DNA of 64,000 nucleotides from an uncultured Arthrobacter sp. (GCF_947493765.1 NZ_CANLSZ010000004.1:1-64000); one strand, 5' to 3'. Counted from the stretch's first letter, positions 1 through 8,596 are shown. Numbers and translations: made by a program. The notes: generated from the sequence alone by a model not told the origin.

Positions 1-77
1 TCTCGCTCACCTACCGCGGCGCAGCCGTCCTCAGAGCCATCACACTCTGGCTCCAAGCATTAGGAGACACGCCCTAG
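1..77 (+). CDS. 3' end of an unidentified gene, truncated by the window edge
   Basis: In the third forward frame the first 77 bases read as 24 residues followed by TAG. The tail, which includes TYRGAAVLRAITLWLQALGD, has ordinary amino-acid composition for a GC-rich actinobacterium, while the other two forward frames do not look protein-like. The start lies outside the window and I do not recognise the family. The 146 bases between this stop and the next gene hold nothing I can identify. Confidence 0.35.
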   Translation, partial: SLTYRGAAVLRAITLWLQALGDTP

Positions 78-223
78 CCCATCAAAGGCCCACTTCTTCT
101 TTGCTGAGAATACTCGACGTGAGACATATTGCTGGGACGCTACGCGGCCGCCCACTCCCCCGCCACTACTGGGAATCATCAACCCACGACCGAACCTTGC
201 ATGTTGTCCAGTCAAGGGATCCC

Positions 224-1843
224 TCAGCGGGAAGTCGGGGTTGAAGCTTGCACGGTGATAGCTATGGCGCTGGCGATGATTTGGGTGAGGAGCAGCCAGG
301 GATAGGCCGCTCCGAGGTAGAGGGCGAGGAGGATCGGGACGATCGATAGGACGGTCATGTCGATACCGCGTAGGAGAGATGACATCTGATCGCGGGGGAC
401 GGAGCCAAAGGGTGTCTCTACGGGAGGTCTCGTCCAATCGGTGTGGGGGCGGGTTGCTGCGCGGACGGCTCCCGCTCCCATCCCGGCGCCGGCGATGGCC
501 CCGAGCAGGATGAGAAGTGCAGGACCTGAGGAAACGGCGACGAGTGCTGCGGTCAAGGCACTCATCCATAGGGCCAGGGCCAGCGCGGGCATGAGCATCC
601 GGCTGAAGCGTGAGAGCACCGGGCTGATCGGTAGGAGAGCATCGAGTTCTGGGACGACGGCGGTACGGCGGGCAACCGTCCCGGTCCCGGCAGCGGTGGC
701 GCAGGCGGCGATGAGGACCAGGGTCAGATGGAGCAGAACGGGAAGGGCCGGGGTGATGAGAGCGGCGGCTACGCTGATTCCCAGCCATAGCAACGGGCCG
801 ATAGGGGCGGGCTGGAGGCGCAGGAATGCTACGACGTCGGCACGTATGACCGCGGTACCAGCCCACCGTGTGGGTCTCGCGTAGAAACGCGCGCCGCGCC
901 TGCCGGTACGTGTACGCCGTTCTGCCGATAGTGCCCGGCGTAACTCGTTGACGTCGATGAGGAAGACCGACGCGGTGGCGTGCCCGGAGACCGCGCCGCC
1001 GCGCTGCAACTCGGTACCTGGAACATCACCGGCCCGGGGAAGCAGGTACGCCACGAGGATCCCGGCCACGGCCAATACCGCTACCAGTGACCAGACTGAC
1101 GGTGTCAGGAACGGTAGGACGGCCACGGGTAGGAGCCCGACGAGCACTGCCGCGCGGACGACGCCTGCGGAGTCTGTGTTCAGTTGCACCATCATGGCAC
1201 CGCTAACAGCCAGAAGCGCCCCGATGCCGAAGGTCACCGCTGACCCAGCATGTGCCCATGGGGATCGGTCGAGTGCGGTCAGGACGCTGAACGGGACGTA
1301 GGCCGCCGACGCTGCGACACCGGCCAGGACGAGACGACGCCGGAGCGGGGGTAAGACCATCGGGCGACGATCGACGGGCAACGGTAACCACCATGCAGCC
1401 TGGGCCCGGCTCACCATGACAGGGCCCACCCGGCGGGCAATCAGTGCGATACCGACCAACACCAGATACGTCAGGAACACCCACAGGACCTCCGCCGGCA
1501 CCACCTGCCAGCGTGCCGCGGCCAGGCCTACATCGCCGAGGTACCGGTCCGTAAGCTCGGCCCGGAGTGAGACGATCAAGGACCCTGCGATCATCAGCAC
1601 GCAGGCCCCGGCCAGCGCGTTTGAATACACGTCGATGAAGAGGTCCCGGACCGAGGAGCGTGCCCTGTTGTACTGCCTGGTCCTCGACTGTGTGAAGTCG
1701 ACGACCTCCCGGCCCTGACGCAAAGCACTCTTGTCGGGCGAACCCCGATGGGGTGTACTCGATCCCAGGACCACCCGTGTCGCCCCGGTTGCTTCTGTCG
1801 TCTTCGTTCTGCGTGGCGTCGTGGTCGGATCAGGCCCCTGCAA
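224..1843 (-). CDS. ABC-transporter-associated membrane protein (DUF6297-like)
   Basis: A 539-residue integral membrane protein. About 12 hydrophobic stretches can be seen, in two halves of roughly six separated by a charged middle segment (about residues 280-340, rich in Arg). The N-terminal 75 residues are polar and probably cytoplasmic. The ATP-binding gene upstream overlaps it by 14 nt, so the two are translated together and should form one transporter. Large permease-like proteins paired with a single small ATPase in actinobacteria are often classed as DUF6297; I make that assignment from the general look and the pairing, not from a search. The substrate is unknown. The start could be internal, because the first 40 residues are poorly constrained and overlap the ATPase gene. 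Confidence 0.75.
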   Translation of the reverse strand: MQGPDPTTTPRRTKTTEATGATRVVLGSSTPHRGSPDKSALRQGREVVDFTQSRTRQYNRARSSVRDLFIDVYSNALAGACVLMIAGSLIVSLRAELTDRYLGDVGLAAARWQVVPAEVLWVFLTYLVLVGIALIARRVGPVMVSRAQAAWWLPLPVDRRPMVLPPLRRRLVLAGVAASAAYVPFSVLTALDRSPWAHAGSAVTFGIGALLAVSGAMMVQLNTDSAGVVRAAVLVGLLPVAVLPFLTPSVWSLVAVLAVAGILVAYLLPRAGDVPGTELQRGGAVSGHATASVFLIDVNELRRALSAERRTRTGRRGARFYARPTRWAGTAVIRADVVAFLRLQPAPIGPLLWLGISVAAALITPALPVLLHLTLVLIAACATAAGTGTVARRTAVVPELDALLPISPVLSRFSRMLMPALALALWMSALTAALVAVSSGPALLILLGAIAGAGMGAGAVRAATRPHTDWTRPPVETPFGSVPRDQMSSLLRGIDMTVLSIVPILLALYLGAAYPWLLLTQIIASAIAITVQASTPTSR

Positions 1844-2513
1844 TGATCTGCGCTCCCCGCTGCGTATCGACCGGCTCGAGGACTTCGTCGACGAGCACGC
1901 ACGTCGATGCCGTCTTCAGCAGCAGCCGTGGATCGTGGGTGACAAGGACGACCGCGGTGCCCGCCTTGGCGCGCTGCTGGATACGATCGGCGAGGGCATC
2001 GCGCATCACCGGGTCTAGGCGCTGCTCGGGTTCGTCGAGGATCAGCAGGGACGCCGGGCGAATGAACGCAGCCGCTAGCAGCAGCCGTCGTCGCTGCCCC
2101 GAGGACAAGGCCTCCGGGATGGCATGTGATCTCTGCGTGAGACCGAAAAAGTGCAGTTCCGCGTCAACCAGGGTGTCGGGAGAGTCCAAGGCGTGGCCTC
2201 GGGCGACCAGTAAGAGGTGTTCGCGGGCCGTCAGCCCGGGGAAGAACACGTCCTCGTCGAACACGGCCGCGACCTCACGGCGGAACCCTATGGCGTCGGC
2301 CATCACCGGCAGGCCGTGTACCCGCACATCACCGGACAGAGGCTCCTGCCGGCCAGCCAGAGTCCGGACGACCGTGGACTTACCGGCGCCGTTGAACCCC
2401 ACCACCGCAAGGACCTCCCCGGCAGCAACCCGAAGCGACACCTCCCCACACACCGGGGTGCCCGCATACCCCACGACCAACCGCTCAACCTCAAGCACAT
2501 CCCCCACCACCAT
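1830..2513 (-). CDS. ABC transporter ATP-binding protein
   Basis: A 227-residue single ABC ATPase domain. Walker A is GFNGAGKST (residues 39-47), the signature is LSSGQ (136-140, Ser in place of the usual second Gly of LSGGQ), and Walker B is LLILDEP (156-162), followed by a switch His in VTHDPR. The protein would power the membrane partner encoded immediately downstream with a 14-nt overlap. There is no substrate-binding protein nearby, so export or a non-transport role is more likely than import. The chosen ATG lacks a strong ribosome binding site, and a GTG a few codons in is a possible alternative start. Confidence 0.88.
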   Translation of the reverse strand: MVVGDVLEVERLVVGYAGTPVCGEVSLRVAAGEVLAVVGFNGAGKSTVVRTLAGRQEPLSGDVRVHGLPVMADAIGFRREVAAVFDEDVFFPGLTAREHLLLVARGHALDSPDTLVDAELHFFGLTQRSHAIPEALSSGQRRRLLLAAAFIRPASLLILDEPEQRLDPVMRDALADRIQQRAKAGTAVVLVTHDPRLLLKTASTCVLVDEVLEPVDTQRGAQIIAGA

Positions 2514-2690
2514 TCGCCCAGCCTAAACCGACCACTCGAGCTACTCCTGACCCCCACCAGCGCCTTTACGAGCACCATTCACTGGCTGGCCGACGCGACC
2601 TGCAACATTCGAGAGCAGCGGTGTCGATCAGCTGTGCCACCATCAAGGATGTGTTGCCGCCCGGAAGGGACAAGGGTAGAAGACAGTCTT

Positions 2691-3206
2691 GTGATCCTTC
2701 CTGCTGCCCGCGATCCTCGCCTCGTGTCCATTCGACGCGGTGGGCACCTAACCGAGGCCGATCACCGGCTCCTGGCTTTATGGGCAGCTACTTGCGCCGA
2801 ACATGTTCTAGGGCTGTTCGAGGAAACAAACCGACAGGATGGCCGCCCTCGCGCGGCGATCGAGGCCGCACGAGCCTGGACCCGGGGTGAAACGAAGATG
2901 ATGGCGACCCGCGCGATCGGAGGACACGCGATGGGCGCTGCGCGTCCCCTGCGTGGCGCTCCACGATTCGCGGCCTACGCAGCCGGCCAAGCGGCCTGCG
3001 TCGCCCACGTTCCCGAACACGACCTGGGCGCGGCCGCGTACGCCATCAAGGCAGCAGCAGCTGCAGCATCCCGCGATCAAGAACGCGAAGCCGCACGTGC
3101 TGAACGCGACTGGCAACGTCACCAGATCCCCGCCCATCTCCGCCAGCTTGTACTCGAGGACCAAAGCCGCAGAAACAGGATCTGCTGGTCCGTCTTCGAG
3201 GACTGA
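2691..3206 (+). CDS. putative immunity protein (Imm5-like, Ala-rich)
   Basis: A 171-residue Ala/Arg-rich, largely helical protein. The motifs DHRLLALWAATCAEHVL near the N-terminus, RPRAAIEAARAW in the middle and a repeated Ala/His segment (AAYAAGQAACVAHVPEH) match what I know of the putative immunity protein family related to Imm5 of polymorphic-toxin systems. The C-terminus (DWQRHQIPAHLRQLVL) is also typical. I start at the GTG at 2691, because family members begin close to the LPAARDPRLVS segment; an in-frame ATG at 2649 is the alternative. No toxin gene is visible next to it, so it would be an orphan immunity gene here. The family assignment is recognition, not a search. Confidence 0.6.
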   Translation: MILPAARDPRLVSIRRGGHLTEADHRLLALWAATCAEHVLGLFEETNRQDGRPRAAIEAARAWTRGETKMMATRAIGGHAMGAARPLRGAPRFAAYAAGQAACVAHVPEHDLGAAAYAIKAAAAAASRDQEREAARAERDWQRHQIPAHLRQLVLEDQSRRNRICWSVFED

Positions 3207-3466
3207 ACCCCGCAGAAGAGCCGCCCTTACCCTGTTCTTCATCCCTGACCGTAAACCGGTCAGCGAACAGGACAGCTACCGGCATGGGTGGCGCGGACTG
3301 TGGATGCTGAAGTCATGAGGTATACCTGCCTTGCCTCATGGTAGGGCGTCAATAAGCAGGGTGCGCCTACCTGATGTCTGAATTGAGCGACGGCAGCGAG
3401 GGACAATTTGCTCGCTCGCTCCCACTCTGATTCATGGACGGACAGAGCTCTTGACGCCGCGATCCG

Positions 3467-3509
3467 TGTAAAGCTAGCTTTGCTATGTAAAGCAACGTGT
3501 ACATATTAG
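3467..3509 (+). promoter_or_regulatory. promoter with repeated TGTAAAGC boxes upstream of the membrane protein/XRE pair
   Basis: Two direct copies of TGTAAAGC (3467-3474 and 3486-3493) lie 19 bp apart, about two helical turns. A perfect 12-bp palindrome AAAGCTAGCTTT (3470-3481) overlaps the first copy. A plausible promoter is TTGCTA (3480-3485) with TATTAG (3504-3509), spacer 18 bp, ending 7 nt before the ATG at 3517. The repeats are probably the operator of the XRE regulator encoded as second gene; this is inference. The rest of 3207-3466 contains no gene I can support. Confidence 0.5.
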
Positions 3510-3516
3510 GGGCGTC

Positions 3517-3984
3517 ATGACCGATCAGAGCGTACGAACAACGTGGGGTCGCACAACCTTCAGCGGAGGCCGTTTCCCGGCCATGGCGATCGCCCTGCCA
3601 TGTGGAACGGTGATCGCCGCTCTCCTGGGTCTTCTAGCCGCCACGCTCCGCATCGGAGAATCGAATCCCTTCATCATCGGAGTAGTCTTCGCGGTCTGTT
3701 TCATCCCACCAGCGACGATGCTTGTCTACATCCTCATCGTCGACCGGTCGACGATGAAGGGAGCTGCCGCACGGCCGGAGGAATCCGTGGAATCCGGTTG
3801 GTACGACAAGGCAGCAGCCGGCGCCCTGACGGACATCGTGATCGTCGCCGGTATCACCGCAACGGTCCTTTCCTTCATCCCAGACAAGCTCGCTCTCGAT
3901 CCGGGACTTCTGCTCGCCGGCGTTATCTGTCTAGCCTTCGTCTCTGTCGGGGTTCGCTACCTGATCCAGCAACACCGAAGCTGA
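3517..3984 (+). CDS. four-TM membrane protein paired with an XRE regulator
   Basis: A 155-residue protein with four hydrophobic helices (about residues 20-45, 52-75, 108-128 and 135-152). Between helices 2 and 3 is a polar loop with the segment ESGWYDKAAAGALTDI. Small four-helix proteins of this type are often encoded directly with a Cro/CI-type HTH regulator, as here: the next gene starts one base after this stop. The TATTAG -10 element lies 7 nt before the ATG and there is no clear Shine-Dalgarno sequence, so the transcript is probably leaderless. The function of the membrane partner in such pairs is not established. Confidence 0.75.
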   Translation: MTDQSVRTTWGRTTFSGGRFPAMAIALPCGTVIAALLGLLAATLRIGESNPFIIGVVFAVCFIPPATMLVYILIVDRSTMKGAAARPEESVESGWYDKAAAGALTDIVIVAGITATVLSFIPDKLALDPGLLLAGVICLAFVSVGVRYLIQQHRS

Positions 3985-3985
3985 C

Positions 3986-4222
3986 ATGCAGAACCTCGTC
4001 TGCGAATCACGACAGGCCCTGGCCTGGTCCCAGCAACGACTCGCCGACGAGCTCGGCGTCTCCCGTCAGACCATCATCTCCATCGAGCGCGGACGCTTCG
4101 ACCCATCCCTACCCTTGGCCTTCCGCTTAGCGGCGACCTTCGGGACCACCCTTGAGAAGCTCTTCTTTCCCGAGCAGGACGCTCGGGGCGAAGAAACCCA
4201 GACTGTAGGTCAGCAGGATTAG
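3986..4222 (+). CDS. XRE-family HTH transcriptional regulator
   Basis: A 78-residue protein that is almost only a Cro/CI HTH domain: WSQQRLADELGVSRQTIISI gives helices 2 and 3, followed by the family hallmark FDPSLPLAFRLAATFG and LEKLFFPE. This matches the YozG-like class of short XRE regulators that are co-transcribed with a small membrane protein. Its likely target is the repeated TGTAAAGC promoter region upstream of the operon (autoregulation, inferred). Its last 96 bases overlap, on the opposite strand, the end of the membrane-protein gene at 4127-4744; the recognisable HTH fold ends before or within that overlap. Confidence 0.85.
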   Translation: MQNLVCESRQALAWSQQRLADELGVSRQTIISIERGRFDPSLPLAFRLAATFGTTLEKLFFPEQDARGEETQTVGQQD

Positions 4223-4744
4223 CGCCATGATCACCCCTGATCCGACTGCCGCTCCGAGAGCACTGGCTTGGGTGCCGATGAGAAGACCCAAACCACCGAA
4301 CAAAACGAGAACCCCGCCTAGCGTGTAAAACATGTGCTCTTTGAACGCCCAGGCGAAGGGAAGGAAGTGCAGACCTACGACCAAGGCGATCAATGCCGGT
4401 CGCAGCTCGAGCCGGCCCATCGTTTCGAGCCACCTGCTGCCGCCTGCTATCAGCGCGAACTCCCCAAGGACGCACAGAACGTACACCCCGACGTGCCATC
4501 CGCGAGGAGGGATAAAAGGACCCAGGAAGCGGGGGGTAACGAAAAGGAACCAGAGGGTCGCGCTGACAGCAGCGATGACGACGATGCGCGCCACAACCGA
4601 CAGTGGGTCGGAGAAACCGGGTGTGTACGAGAAGACGAAAACACAGGCACCGACCAACCCGATAAGAGTCCCGGTCCGCCGCGGGTCCGCGAACCGTGGA
4701 GGTGCTCCGGTCGAAGATTGCTCACGCGTGCTGGTATCGCTCAC
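4127..4744 (-). CDS. multi-pass membrane protein of unknown function
   Basis: A 205-residue protein with about six hydrophobic helices after a 30-residue polar N-terminus. I start at the GTG at 4744 because GGGAGG lies 8 nt upstream; the open frame extends further but without a ribosome site. The segment VGLHFLPFAWAF resembles small membrane proteins of unknown function in other actinobacteria. The last 32 codons overlap the 3' end of the convergent XRE gene; the final membrane helix (TYSLGFFAP) lies within the overlap region, so both genes can be real. No function is proposed. Confidence 0.7.
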   Translation of the reverse strand: MSDTSTREQSSTGAPPRFADPRRTGTLIGLVGACVFVFSYTPGFSDPLSVVARIVVIAAVSATLWFLFVTPRFLGPFIPPRGWHVGVYVLCVLGEFALIAGGSRWLETMGRLELRPALIALVVGLHFLPFAWAFKEHMFYTLGGVLVLFGGLGLLIGTQASALGAAVGSGVIMALILLTYSLGFFAPSVLLGKEELLKGGPEGRR

Positions 4745-4905
4745 TGATGGAGCCTCCCAGACCCCGACACCGCTGGCTAGACCCTGCCCTGAAATCCGCG
4801 CAGTAGAATGTCGCCGCAGATGAGCTGGCCACCCAGTACGCTTCGAGGTCATAGCTCTGATCAACCGACTTCGACCCGAGCAATCGTTCTACGCGACGCC
4901 GCGGT

Positions 4906-5469
4906 TCAGGTCCGGGCGTCGTCGCCGAGGTGGCGGTAGATCGTGCCCCGGGAGACCCCGAACGTCTCGGCGATCTGCTGCACCGTGTACATCTTCTCGT
5001 CATACATCGCCCGCGCCTGCCGGGCCCTATTCGGTGTCAGCTTCACCCGGCCCCCGCCCGTACGGCCCCGCGCCCTGGCTGCAGCCAAACCGTCCTTCGT
5101 ACGTTCCACGATGAGGTCGTGCTCGAACTCCGCGATCGCGGCCAACATGTGGAAGAACAACCGCCCACCCGGAGTCGTCGTATCAATGCCCTGAGACAGG
5201 GCCTTCAACCCGACACCACGCCGCTCGAGGTCGTCGACAATCTCCTTCAGGTTCCGCACCGACCGGCCCAACCGGTCCAGCTTCGTCACCACCAGGGTGT
5301 CCCCAGACCGCAGGTACTCCAGCGCATCCTCCAGTGCCGGCCGCTTCGCCAGCACCCCCGAGGCGTGTTCGATGAACACCTTCTCGCACCCGGCAGCCTC
5401 GAGCGCGTCGGTCTGACCATCCAGATTCTGCTCCCGCGTCGACACGCGTGCATAACCCACAGCTGCCAT
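4906..5469 (-). CDS. serine recombinase (resolvase/invertase family)
   Basis: A 187-residue site-specific recombinase. The catalytic Ser is residue 10 in VGYARVSTREQ. The conserved downstream segments LVVTKLDRLGRS and GGRLFFHMLAAIAEFEHDL are present, and the C-terminus is a Hin-type helix-turn-helix (YTVQQIAETFGVSRGTIYRH). Its length is normal for a small Tn3-type resolvase or DNA invertase, so the protein looks intact. The ATG at 5469 precedes the first conserved strand; the frame stays open for another 84 codons upstream but with no homology I recognise. No transposase lies beside it. It could be a relic of a transposon or an independent resolvase; the inverted repeats just upstream are possible recombination subsites. 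Confidence 0.9.
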   Translation of the reverse strand: MAAVGYARVSTREQNLDGQTDALEAAGCEKVFIEHASGVLAKRPALEDALEYLRSGDTLVVTKLDRLGRSVRNLKEIVDDLERRGVGLKALSQGIDTTTPGGRLFFHMLAAIAEFEHDLIVERTKDGLAAARARGRTGGGRVKLTPNRARQARAMYDEKMYTVQQIAETFGVSRGTIYRHLGDDART

Positions 5470-5488
5470 GATCCAAACTGTACCGCCA

Positions 5489-5564
5489 ACGTGCCTGACA
5501 GCACGTAGTTCTCGGACACGAGCCATGGAACACGACACGCCGTTCTCAGCGCTCTCCGCTGAGA
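5489..5564. repeat. two inverted repeats upstream of the recombinase (possible res subsites)
   Basis: ACGTGC-N6-GCACGT occupies 5489-5506 and TCTCAGCG-N5-CGCTGAGA occupies 5544-5564; both are perfect. They sit 20-95 bp upstream of the recombinase start, where resolvases of this family usually have their res subsites and promoter. The two repeats do not share a common core, so a role in recombination is only a suggestion; one may be a terminator-like hairpin for the operon converging from the right. Confidence 0.35.
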
Positions 5565-5690
5565 GTGTCTCGTGGACGGTGCCAATCAACACCCGGTCGG
5601 ACTCGGAGAGCTCGCGGGCGAGGAGGGTGCACAGGTGCCGGCCGCGGTCTAAACCTCGGGGCCAGCTCGAGATCCGCGACACGAGCGCAG

Positions 5691-7172
5691 CTAACGGACC
5701 CGGAAGACCGTGTCCTGCCATTCCTTATGAGCCGCGGAATCGCGGCTGATCGACACGTGCTTGATGTTCGTGTACTCCTCCAGCGAGTAGATCGACATGT
5801 CGTTGCCGAAACCTGAGGCCTTGTATCCGCCGTGCGGGAGTTCGGAGACCACGGGGATGTGGTCGTTGATCCAGACGCAACCTGCCTGGATCTCCGCGCT
5901 GGCGCGCATGGAACGGCTCACGTCCCGGGTCCAGGCCGATGCCGCCAGCCCGTACACCGTGTCGTTGGCCAGGACGATGCCCTCGTCGTCGGTGTCGAAG
6001 GGCAGCGCCACGAGCACCGGTCCGAAGATCTCGTCCTGCACCACCTCCGAGTCCTGCTGCACGCCGGTGATGAGCGTGGGTCGGTAGAAGGCGCCCTCCG
6101 CGAGGTCGCCGTCGGGCGCGTACCCTCCTGCCAGCACCGAGGCTCCGGCCGCACGCGCCCGGTCGACGAAACCCGCCACCCTGTCACGGTGGTCGCGCGT
6201 GATCAGGGACCCCAGATCGGTGTCGGGGTCGGTGGGATCGCCCACGACGACGGCGTCCATCAGTTCCGCCACCCGCGTGGTGAACGCTTGGAAGAGGGGA
6301 CGCTGCACGTACGCCCGTGTGGCCGCCGTACAGTCCTGGCCGCCGTTGATGATCGCCCCAGCCACGGCACCGTGCGCGGCAGCCTCCACGTCCGCGTCGT
6401 CGAAGACCACCAGTGGTGCCTTGCCTCCCAGTTCGAGGTGGACCCGTTTTCCCGACTGCGCAGCACGTGCCATGATGTGCCGGCCGACGGCGGTGGAACC
6501 GGTGAAGGAGACCATGGCGACGTCCTGGTGGCTCACCAGGTGCTCGCCGATCTCCTCGCCGCGGCCTGTGACGATGTTGATGACTCCGGGCGGAATGCCG
6601 GCCGCGCCGGCTGCTTCGGCGAAGAGCAGGGAGGTGCCCGGAGTGTTCTCTGCCGGCTTGAGGACGATCGTGTTCCCCGCAGCGATCGCGGGCAGGATCT
6701 TCCAGGCCGCCATCTGCAGCGGATAGTTCCACGGCGCGATCGACCCGATGACCCCGACGGCCTCGCGGCGCACCATCGAGGTGCCGCCGGTGCCGTACTC
6801 GCCTGCTGCCAGCCCCGCAAGCTGACGGGCAGCGCCGGCGAAGAAGTAGATGTTGTCGATCGTCCCCGGTACATCGAACCCGCTTGCCAGGCGGATGCTC
6901 TTGCCCGTCTGCTCGGACTCAAGCGCTGCAAACTCGACAGCCCGGCGCTCGACCTCGGCCGCGAAGGCCAGCATCGCCGTCGAGCGTTCGCCAGGGGTGC
7001 GGGAGGACCACCCTGGCAGGGCCGCCCTGGCAGCGGCGACGGCGTCGTCGACATCCTCGGTGGTTGCGTAGAACTGGGTTCCGGTGACCTTGCCGGTCGC
7101 AGGATCGATGCACTTCGCCTCGGCGCCGCGGGCGCGCCGGTAGGCGCCGTCGATGAACAGGTGCTTCTCCAT
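5691..7172 (-). CDS. NAD-dependent aldehyde dehydrogenase (aminobutyraldehyde/betaine-aldehyde type)
   Basis: A 493-residue aldehyde dehydrogenase of full family length. The catalytic Cys is C281 (GGQDC), the general base is E247 (LELGG), and the cofactor segments PWNYPLQMAAWK and FTGSTAVG are present. The resemblance is to gamma-aminobutyraldehyde and betaine-aldehyde dehydrogenases. As last gene of a polyamine-type operon, it would oxidise the amino-aldehyde released by the upstream FAD oxidoreductase to an amino acid such as GABA (inferred). I start at 7172, which has GGAGGAG 6 nt upstream; a GTG at 7205 overlapping the previous stop is possible but has no such site. Confidence 0.9.
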   Translation of the reverse strand: MEKHLFIDGAYRRARGAEAKCIDPATGKVTGTQFYATTEDVDDAVAAARAALPGWSSRTPGERSTAMLAFAAEVERRAVEFAALESEQTGKSIRLASGFDVPGTIDNIYFFAGAARQLAGLAAGEYGTGGTSMVRREAVGVIGSIAPWNYPLQMAAWKILPAIAAGNTIVLKPAENTPGTSLLFAEAAGAAGIPPGVINIVTGRGEEIGEHLVSHQDVAMVSFTGSTAVGRHIMARAAQSGKRVHLELGGKAPLVVFDDADVEAAAHGAVAGAIINGGQDCTAATRAYVQRPLFQAFTTRVAELMDAVVVGDPTDPDTDLGSLITRDHRDRVAGFVDRARAAGASVLAGGYAPDGDLAEGAFYRPTLITGVQQDSEVVQDEIFGPVLVALPFDTDDEGIVLANDTVYGLAASAWTRDVSRSMRASAEIQAGCVWINDHIPVVSELPHGGYKASGFGNDMSIYSLEEYTNIKHVSISRDSAAHKEWQDTVFRVR

Positions 7173-7201
7173 GATTTTCTCCTCCAGCCTGAACTGTTCC
7201 G

Positions 7202-8596
7202 TCACGAATCGAAGCCGATCCCGACGGCGTCGAGCAGCTTCAGCAGCGGTCCCCTCTTACCTTCGTTCTGGTCGGACTTGATCATGGCGCGGGTGGTCAG
7301 CTTGATGCCAGCCCAGGCGAGGGGTTCGGGCGGGAAGGGCAGCGGTGTCTTCTTGACCATCTGCAGCTCGGTGCGTCCGGTGGAAGCGCCGGAGAGCAGG
7401 TCGAGCATGACGTTGCCGGCGAAGCGTGTTGCCCCGACGCCCAGTCCCGTGAAGCCCGCTGTGTAGACGACCCGGCCGGAGTAGGCCGTGGTGAAGAAGG
7501 GGAAGAAGCGCGAGCAGGTGTCAACGGCACCTCCCCACTTGTGCGTGAACCGCACCGTCCCCAGCTGCGGGAAGGTCTCATGGAACTGCCGGGCCAGCGT
7601 CTCGAAGGTTTCAGGGCGCTGGTCGTACTCGCGCTTGAGGGTCCTGCCGTAGTAATACACAGCATCCCAGCCGCCCCAGAGGATCCGGTTGTCCGCCGTC
7701 AGCCGGTAGTAGTGGAAGCGGTTCGCCAGATCAGCCATACCGAATCTTTCCGACCAGCCGATCGACTCGAGCTGTGCATCGCTCAACGGCTCGGTCATCA
7801 GTGCGTAGTCGTAGACCGGGACGGTGTGCCAGCGCATGCGCCGCAGCAATGACGGGAAAGCGTTGGTGGCCAGTGCCACCTGGCCGGCGGTGACGTCTCC
7901 CCCGTCCGTGCGCAGCACCATGTGCCCGTTCCGCTGCGACAGCGAGCGGACCGGGGTGTGTTCGTGGATCTCGACGCCGAGTTCGCGGGCCACGCGTGCG
8001 AGTTCCCAGACGAGCTTCGCCGGATGGAGCATCGCGGTGGAGCGCTTGGTCCACAGCCCGGCCTTGAACGTCGGCGAAACGATGTGCTCGGCCAGTTCCG
8101 CGGCATCCATGAAGTACGCGTCGGCGTCGGGATCGTGTCCGGCCGCCAGCTCGGGGATCTGGTAGTCCTCCGTCGCCACATTCATCTCACCGGTGCGTTC
8201 GAACTCGCAGTCGAGTCCGTACCGTTCTACCGCCTCCTGGATCTCGTCCAGATTCTGCAGGCCCATGCGGGTCAGAAGCTCGTTCTCCTCGGGAAGGTGC
8301 TTCTCCCCGTTGCCCTCGCCATGGGTCAGGCTGAAGTCGCAGAAGCCACCGTTGCGTCCGGAGGCCGACCATCCGAGGCGCTGGCCCTCCAACAGCATCA
8401 CGCGTCGGTCAGGTTCACGTTCCTTGGCCAGCAGGGCGGTCCAGAGCCCCGTGTACCCGCCGCCGACGATGACCAGGTCGGTTGTCGAGGATCCCGACAG
8501 GGGAGGCAGTGCTTCTGGTCGGTTCGGATCATCGAGCCAGAACGGTGTGGTGGATGCACTGGCGAGGGAGGACGTCGGATCTGTGGAGTCTTGCAT
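7202..8596 (-). CDS. FAD-dependent amine oxidoreductase (DAO family, PuuB-like)
   Basis: A 464-residue DAO-family flavoprotein. The dinucleotide-binding motif VIVGGGYTGLWTA is followed by LGWSASGRNGG, a segment typical of gamma-glutamylputrescine oxidase and related amine oxidoreductases. The C-terminus has the conserved AGFTGLGVGATRFAG. In this operon it would oxidise an imported, perhaps deacylated, amine to an aldehyde for the next gene product. No gamma-glutamylputrescine synthetase gene is present in the window, so the exact Puu pathway is not supported; the true substrate is unknown. The start is 24 nt after the potC-like stop. Confidence 0.87.
   Translation of the reverse strand: MQDSTDPTSSLASASTTPFWLDDPNRPEALPPLSGSSTTDLVIVGGGYTGLWTALLAKEREPDRRVMLLEGQRLGWSASGRNGGFCDFSLTHGEGNGEKHLPEENELLTRMGLQNLDEIQEAVERYGLDCEFERTGEMNVATEDYQIPELAAGHDPDADAYFMDAAELAEHIVSPTFKAGLWTKRSTAMLHPAKLVWELARVARELGVEIHEHTPVRSLSQRNGHMVLRTDGGDVTAGQVALATNAFPSLLRRMRWHTVPVYDYALMTEPLSDAQLESIGWSERFGMADLANRFHYYRLTADNRILWGGWDAVYYYGRTLKREYDQRPETFETLARQFHETFPQLGTVRFTHKWGGAVDTCSRFFPFFTTAYSGRVVYTAGFTGLGVGATRFAGNVMLDLLSGASTGRTELQMVKKTPLPFPPEPLAWAGIKLTTRAMIKSDQNEGKRGPLLKLLDAVGIGFDS

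Noticed and set aside
60-866. A 268-codon minus-strand frame at the left edge, overlapping the DUF6297-like gene in another frame
   Set aside because: Extremely Arg/Pro/Ser-rich with no domain; it is a frame shadow.
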